A stretch of DNA of 64,000 nt from Hyperoodon ampullatus (lineage: Eukaryota; Chordata; Mammalia; Artiodactyla; Ziphiidae): positions 25,878,588-25,942,587 of the forward strand of contig OX457070.1 in NCBI GenBank assembly GCA_949752795.1. The letters are read 5' to 3'. Of the stretch, positions 59,829 to 64,000 are shown in pieces. Position numbers and translations under genes: made by a program. Every line of letters begins with the position of its first letter. The first letter of the stretch is position 1. The notes beneath the pieces were generated by a model, which did not search any database, was not told the DNA's origin, and was given only the letters and a program-made list of their open reading frames with translations.

Positions 59829-62800
59829 ATGGGAATAGGAACATACATATCAATAATTACCTTAAATGTAAATGGACTAAATGCTCCCACCAAAAGACAC
59901 AGAGTGGCTGAATGGATACAAAAACAAGACCCATATATATGCTGTCTACAACAGACCCACTTCAGACCTAGAGACACATATAGACTGAAAGTAAGGGGAT
60001 GGAAAAAGATATTCCATGCAAATGGAAATCAAAAGAAAGCTGGAGTAGCAATTCTTATATCAGACAAAATAGACTTTAAAATAAAGACTGTTAGAAGAGA
60101 CAAAGAAGGACACTACATAATGATAAAGGGATCGATCCAAGAAGAAGATATAACAATTGTAAATATTTATGCACACAACATAGGAGCACCTCAGTACATA
60201 AGGCAAATACTAATAGCCATAAAAGGGGAAATCGACAGTAACACACTCATAGTAGGGGACTTCAACACCCCACTTTCACCAATGGACAGATCATCCAAAA
60301 TGAAAATAAATAAGGAAACACAAGCTTTAAATGATACATTAAACAAGATGGACTTAATTGATATTTATAGGACATTCCATCCAAAAACAACAGAATACAC
60401 ATTTTTCTCAAGTGCTCATGGAACATTCTCCAGGGTAGATCATATCTTGGGTCACAAATCAAGCCTTGGTAAATTTAAGAAAATTGAAATTATATCAAGT
60501 ATCTTTTCCGACCACAATGCTATGAGACTAGACATCAATTACAGGAAAAGATCTGTAAAAAATACAAACACATGGAGGATAAACAATACACTACTCAATA
60601 ACGAAGGGATCACTGAAGACATCAAAGAGGAAATAAGAAAATACCTAGAAACAAATGACAATGGAGACACGACGACCCAAAACCTATGGGATGCAGCAAA
60701 AGCAGTTCTAAGGGGGAAGTTTATAGCAATACAATCACACCTTAAGAAACAGGAAACATCTCAAGTAAACAACATGACACTGCACCTAAAGCAATTAGAG
60801 AAGAACAAAAAAAACCCCAAAGTTAGCAGAAGGAAAGAAATCATAAAGATCAGATCAGAAATAAATGAAAAAGAAATGAAGGAAACGATAGCAAAGATGA
60901 ATAAAACTAAAAGCTGGTTCTTTGAGAAGATAAACAAAATTGATAAACCATTAGCCAGACTCATCAAGAAAAAAAGGGAGAAGACTCAAATCAATAGAAT
61001 TAGAAATGAAAAAGGAGAAGTAACAACTGACACTCCAGAAATACAAAAGATCATGAGAGATTACTACAAGAAACTCTATGCCAATAAAATGGACAACCTG
61101 GAAGAAATGGACAAATTCGTAGAAATGCACAACCTGCCAAGACTGAATCAGGAAGAAATAGAAAATATGAATAGACCAATCACAAGCACTGAAATTGAAA
61201 CTGTGATTAAAAATCTTCCAACAAACAAAAGCCCAGGACCAGATGGCTTCACAGGCGAATTCTATCAAACATTTAGAGAAGAGCTAACACCTATACTTCT
61301 CAAACTCCTCCAAAATATAGCAGAGGGAGGAGCACTGCGAAACTCATTCTACGAGGCCACCATCACCTTGATACCAAAACCAGGCAAGGATGTCACAAAG
61401 AAAGAAAACTACAGGCCAGTATCACTGATGAACATAGATGCAAAAATCCTCAACAAAATACTAGCAAACAGAATCCAACAGTACATTAAAAGGATCATAC
61501 ACCGTGATCAAGTGGGGTTTATTCCAGGAATGCAAGGATTCTTCAATATACGCAAATCAATCAACGTGATACACCATATTAACAAATTGAAGGACAAAAA
61601 CCATATGACCATCTCAATAGATGCAGAGAAAGCTTTCGACAAAACTCAACACCCATTTATGATAAAAACCCTGCAGAAAGTAGGCATAGAGGGAACTTTC
61701 CTCAACATAATAAAGGCCATATATGACAAACCCACAGCCAACATCGTCCTCAATGGTGAAAAACTGAAACCATTTCCACTAAGATCAGGAACAAGACAAG
61801 GCTGCCCACTCTCACCACTCTTATTCAACATAGTTTTGGAAGTTTTAGCCACAGCAATCAGAGAAGAAAAGGAAATAAAAGGAATCCAAATCGGAAAAGA
61901 AGAAGTAAAGCTGTCACTGTTTGCAGATGACATGATACTATACATGGAGAATCCTAAAGATGCTACCAGAAAACTACTAGAGCTAATCAATGAGTTTGGT
62001 AAAGTAGTAGGATACAAAATTAATGCACAGAAATCTCTGGCATTCCTGAACACTAATGATGAAAAATCTGAAAGTGAAATCAAGAAAACACTCCCATTTA
62101 CCATTGCAACAAAAAGAATAAAATATCTAGGAATAAACCTACCTAAGGAGAAAAAAGACCTGTATGCAGAAAATTATAAGACACTGATGAAAGAAATTAA
62201 AGATGATACAAATAGATGGAGAGATATACCATGCTCCTGGATTGGAAGAATCAATATTGTGAAAATGACTCTACTACCCAAAGCAATCTACAGATTCAAT
62301 GCAATCCTTATCAAACTACCACTGGCATTTTTCACAGAACTAGAACAAAAAATTTCAAAATTTGTTTGGAAACACAAAAGACCCCGAATAGCCAAAACAA
62401 TCTTGAGAACGAAAAACGGAGCTGAAGGAATTAGGCTCCCTGACTTCAGACTATACTACAAAGCTACAGTAATCAAGACAGTGTGGTACTGGCACAAAAA
62501 CAGAAAGATAGATCAATGGAACAGGATCGAAAGCCCAGAGATAAACCCACGCACATATGGTCAACTTATCTTTCATAAAGGAGGCAGGAATGTACAGTGG
62601 AGAAAGGACAGCCTCTTCAATAAGTGGTGCTGGGAAAACTGGACAGGGACATGTAAAAGTATGAGATTAGATCATTCCCTAACACAATACACAAAAATAA
62701 GCTCAAAATGGATTAAAGACCTAAATGTAAGGCCAGAAACTATCAAACTCTTAGAGGAAAAGATACGCGGAACACTCTATGACATAAATCACAGCAAGAT

Positions 62801-63644
62801 CCTTTTGGACCCACCTCCTAGAAAAATGGAAATAAAAACAAAAATAAACAAATAGGACCTAATGAAACTTCAAAGCTTTTGCAGAGCAAAGGAAACCATA
62901 AACAAGACCAAAAGACAACCCTCAGAATGGGAGAAAATATTTGCAAATGAAGCAACTGACAAAGGATTAATCTCCAAAATTTATAAGCAGCTCATGCAGC
63001 TCAATAGCAAAAAAACAAACAACCCAATCCAAAAATCGGCAGAAGACTTAAATAGGCATTTCTCCAAAGAAGATATACAGACTGCCAACAAACACATGAA
63101 AGAATGCTCAACATCATTAATCATTAGAGAAATGCAAATCAAAACTACAATGAGATATCATCTCACACCAGTCAGAATGGCCATCATCAAGAAATCTAGA
63201 AACAATAAATGCTGGAGAGGGTGTGGAGAAAAGGGAACACTCTTGCACTGCTGGTGGGAATGTGAATTGGTACAGCCACTATGGAGAACGGTATGGAGGT
63301 TCCTTAAAAAACTACAAATAGAACTACCATATGACCCAGCAATCCCACTGCTAGGCATATACCCTGAGAAAACCATAATTCAAAAAGAGACATGTACCAA
63401 AATGTTCATTGCAGCTCTATTCACAATAGCCCGAAGATGGAAACAACCTAAGTGTCCATCATCGGATGAATGGATAAAGAAGATGTGGCACATTTATACA
63501 ATGGAGTATTACTCAGCCATAAAAAGAAACGAAACTGAGCTATTTGTAATGAGGTGGATAGACCTAGAGTCTGTCATACAGAGTGAAGTAAGTCAGAAAG
63601 AGAAAGACAAATACCGTATGCTAACACATATATATGGAATTTAA
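59829..63644 (+). pseudogene. L1 ORF2 (endonuclease and reverse transcriptase) with one in-frame TAG
   Basis: The frame spans 1271 codons, close to the usual L1 ORF2 length, broken only by TAG at 62853-62855 (codon 1009). The truncated L1 at 39.5 kb has TGG (Trp) there, so it is a point nonsense mutation. The N-terminal APE-type endonuclease shows LNVNGLN near residue 12, GDFNTP and SDHNAM. The catalytic Glu expected in LQETH is Gln here (residue 42, codon CAG at 59952), which should impair nicking. The reverse transcriptase keeps Asp598 in SIDAEKAFD and the FADD box at residues 698-701. A C-terminal Cys/His motif (CWRGC...HCWWEC) begins near residue 1128. The stop is TAA at 63642. Truncation at codon 1009 removes this Cys-rich end. 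Confidence 0.93.
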
Positions 63645-64000
63645 GGGGAAAAAAAGTCATGAAGAACCTAGGGGTAAAACATGAATAAAGACACAGACCT
63701 ACTTGAGAATGGACTTGAGGATATGGGGAGGGGGAAGGGTAAGCTGTGACAAAGCGAAAGAGAGGCATGGACATATATACACTACCAAACGTAAGGTAGA
63801 TAGCTAGTGGGAAGCAGCCGCATAGCACAGGGAGATCAGCTCTGTGCTTTGTGACTGCCTGGAGGGTTGGGATAGGGAGGGTGGGAGGGAGGGAGATGCA
63901 AGAGGGAAGGGATGTGGGAACAGATGTATATGTATGACTGATTCACTTTGTTATAAAGCAGAAACTAATGAAAAAAAAATTCCACTAACATTTTTCGGTG

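Larger units (their letters stand above)
55696..63973 (+). mobile_element. Full-length L1 (LINE-1) retrotransposon with target duplications
   Basis: The element starts GGGGGGACGGAGGAAGATGG, the usual L1 5' end, and runs through a GC-rich 5' UTR, ORF1, ORF2, a 3' UTR and a short A tail. The 16-bp duplication AAAAAATTCCACTAAC flanks it at 55680-55695 and 63974-63989. Three SINEs sit in the 5' region (55774-55992, 56626-56926, 57717-58025), so this copy is not brand new. About 7.45 kb of the interval is L1 itself. It inserted into an older L1 remnant (55085-55679) in the ALMS1 intron upstream of the first exon seen. ORF1 has frameshifts and ORF2 one nonsense codon, so it is not autonomous as read. 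Confidence 0.95.

Overview
The window is vertebrate nuclear DNA, almost certainly from a cetacean. It carries 29 copies of the tRNA-derived CHR-type SINE (plus-strand start GGGCTTCCCTGGTGGCGCAG), many with intact target-site duplications (TSDs). It also has young L1 elements with the cetartiodactyl-type 3' UTR, and I see no ruminant BovB LINE or Bov-A2 SINE.

The only host gene I recognise is ALMS1 (centrosome/basal-body protein, Alstrom syndrome), on the minus strand across the whole window. Six coding exons can be placed with canonical splice sites and an unbroken reading frame. In transcript order they are 53743-53502, 47395-47270, 32182-32012, 22195-22058, 19042-18872 and the large 5246-4084. 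By recalled human numbering these are exons 11 to 16. Exons before and after lie outside the window. The three exons at 32.0, 22.1 and 18.9 kb encode divergent copies of one ~46-57-residue module, so they look like a tandem exon duplication.

Everything else is intron, made mostly of retroelement layers. 0-3.3 kb: old L1, a SINE and a hAT-like MITE. 6.1-16.3 kb: a stack of L1 fragments, one keeping its 5' UTR, ORF1 and ORF2 remnants, cut by four SINEs. 16.5-18.3 kb: hAT-like piece and antisense L1. 19.1-21.1 kb: L1 tail, SINEs and an MRPL42 retrocopy. 23.3-28.6 kb: antisense old L1s holding a BZW1 retrocopy, itself split by a SINE. 33.4-35.1 kb: L2. 37.4-43.3 kb: antisense L1s and a young truncated L1 with a perfect 151-bp direct repeat on each side. 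43.8-49.5 kb: SINE clusters. 55.7-64.0 kb: a full-length L1 with both TSDs, a frameshifted ORF1 and an ORF2 broken by one in-frame TAG.

No tRNA or rRNA gene, CRISPR array or operon is present, and I found no clearly new biological system. The most notable signals are the 151-bp TSD, the ALMS1 exon triplication, the BZW1 retrocopy whose frame was altered by a SINE, and repeated insertion into the same target sites.
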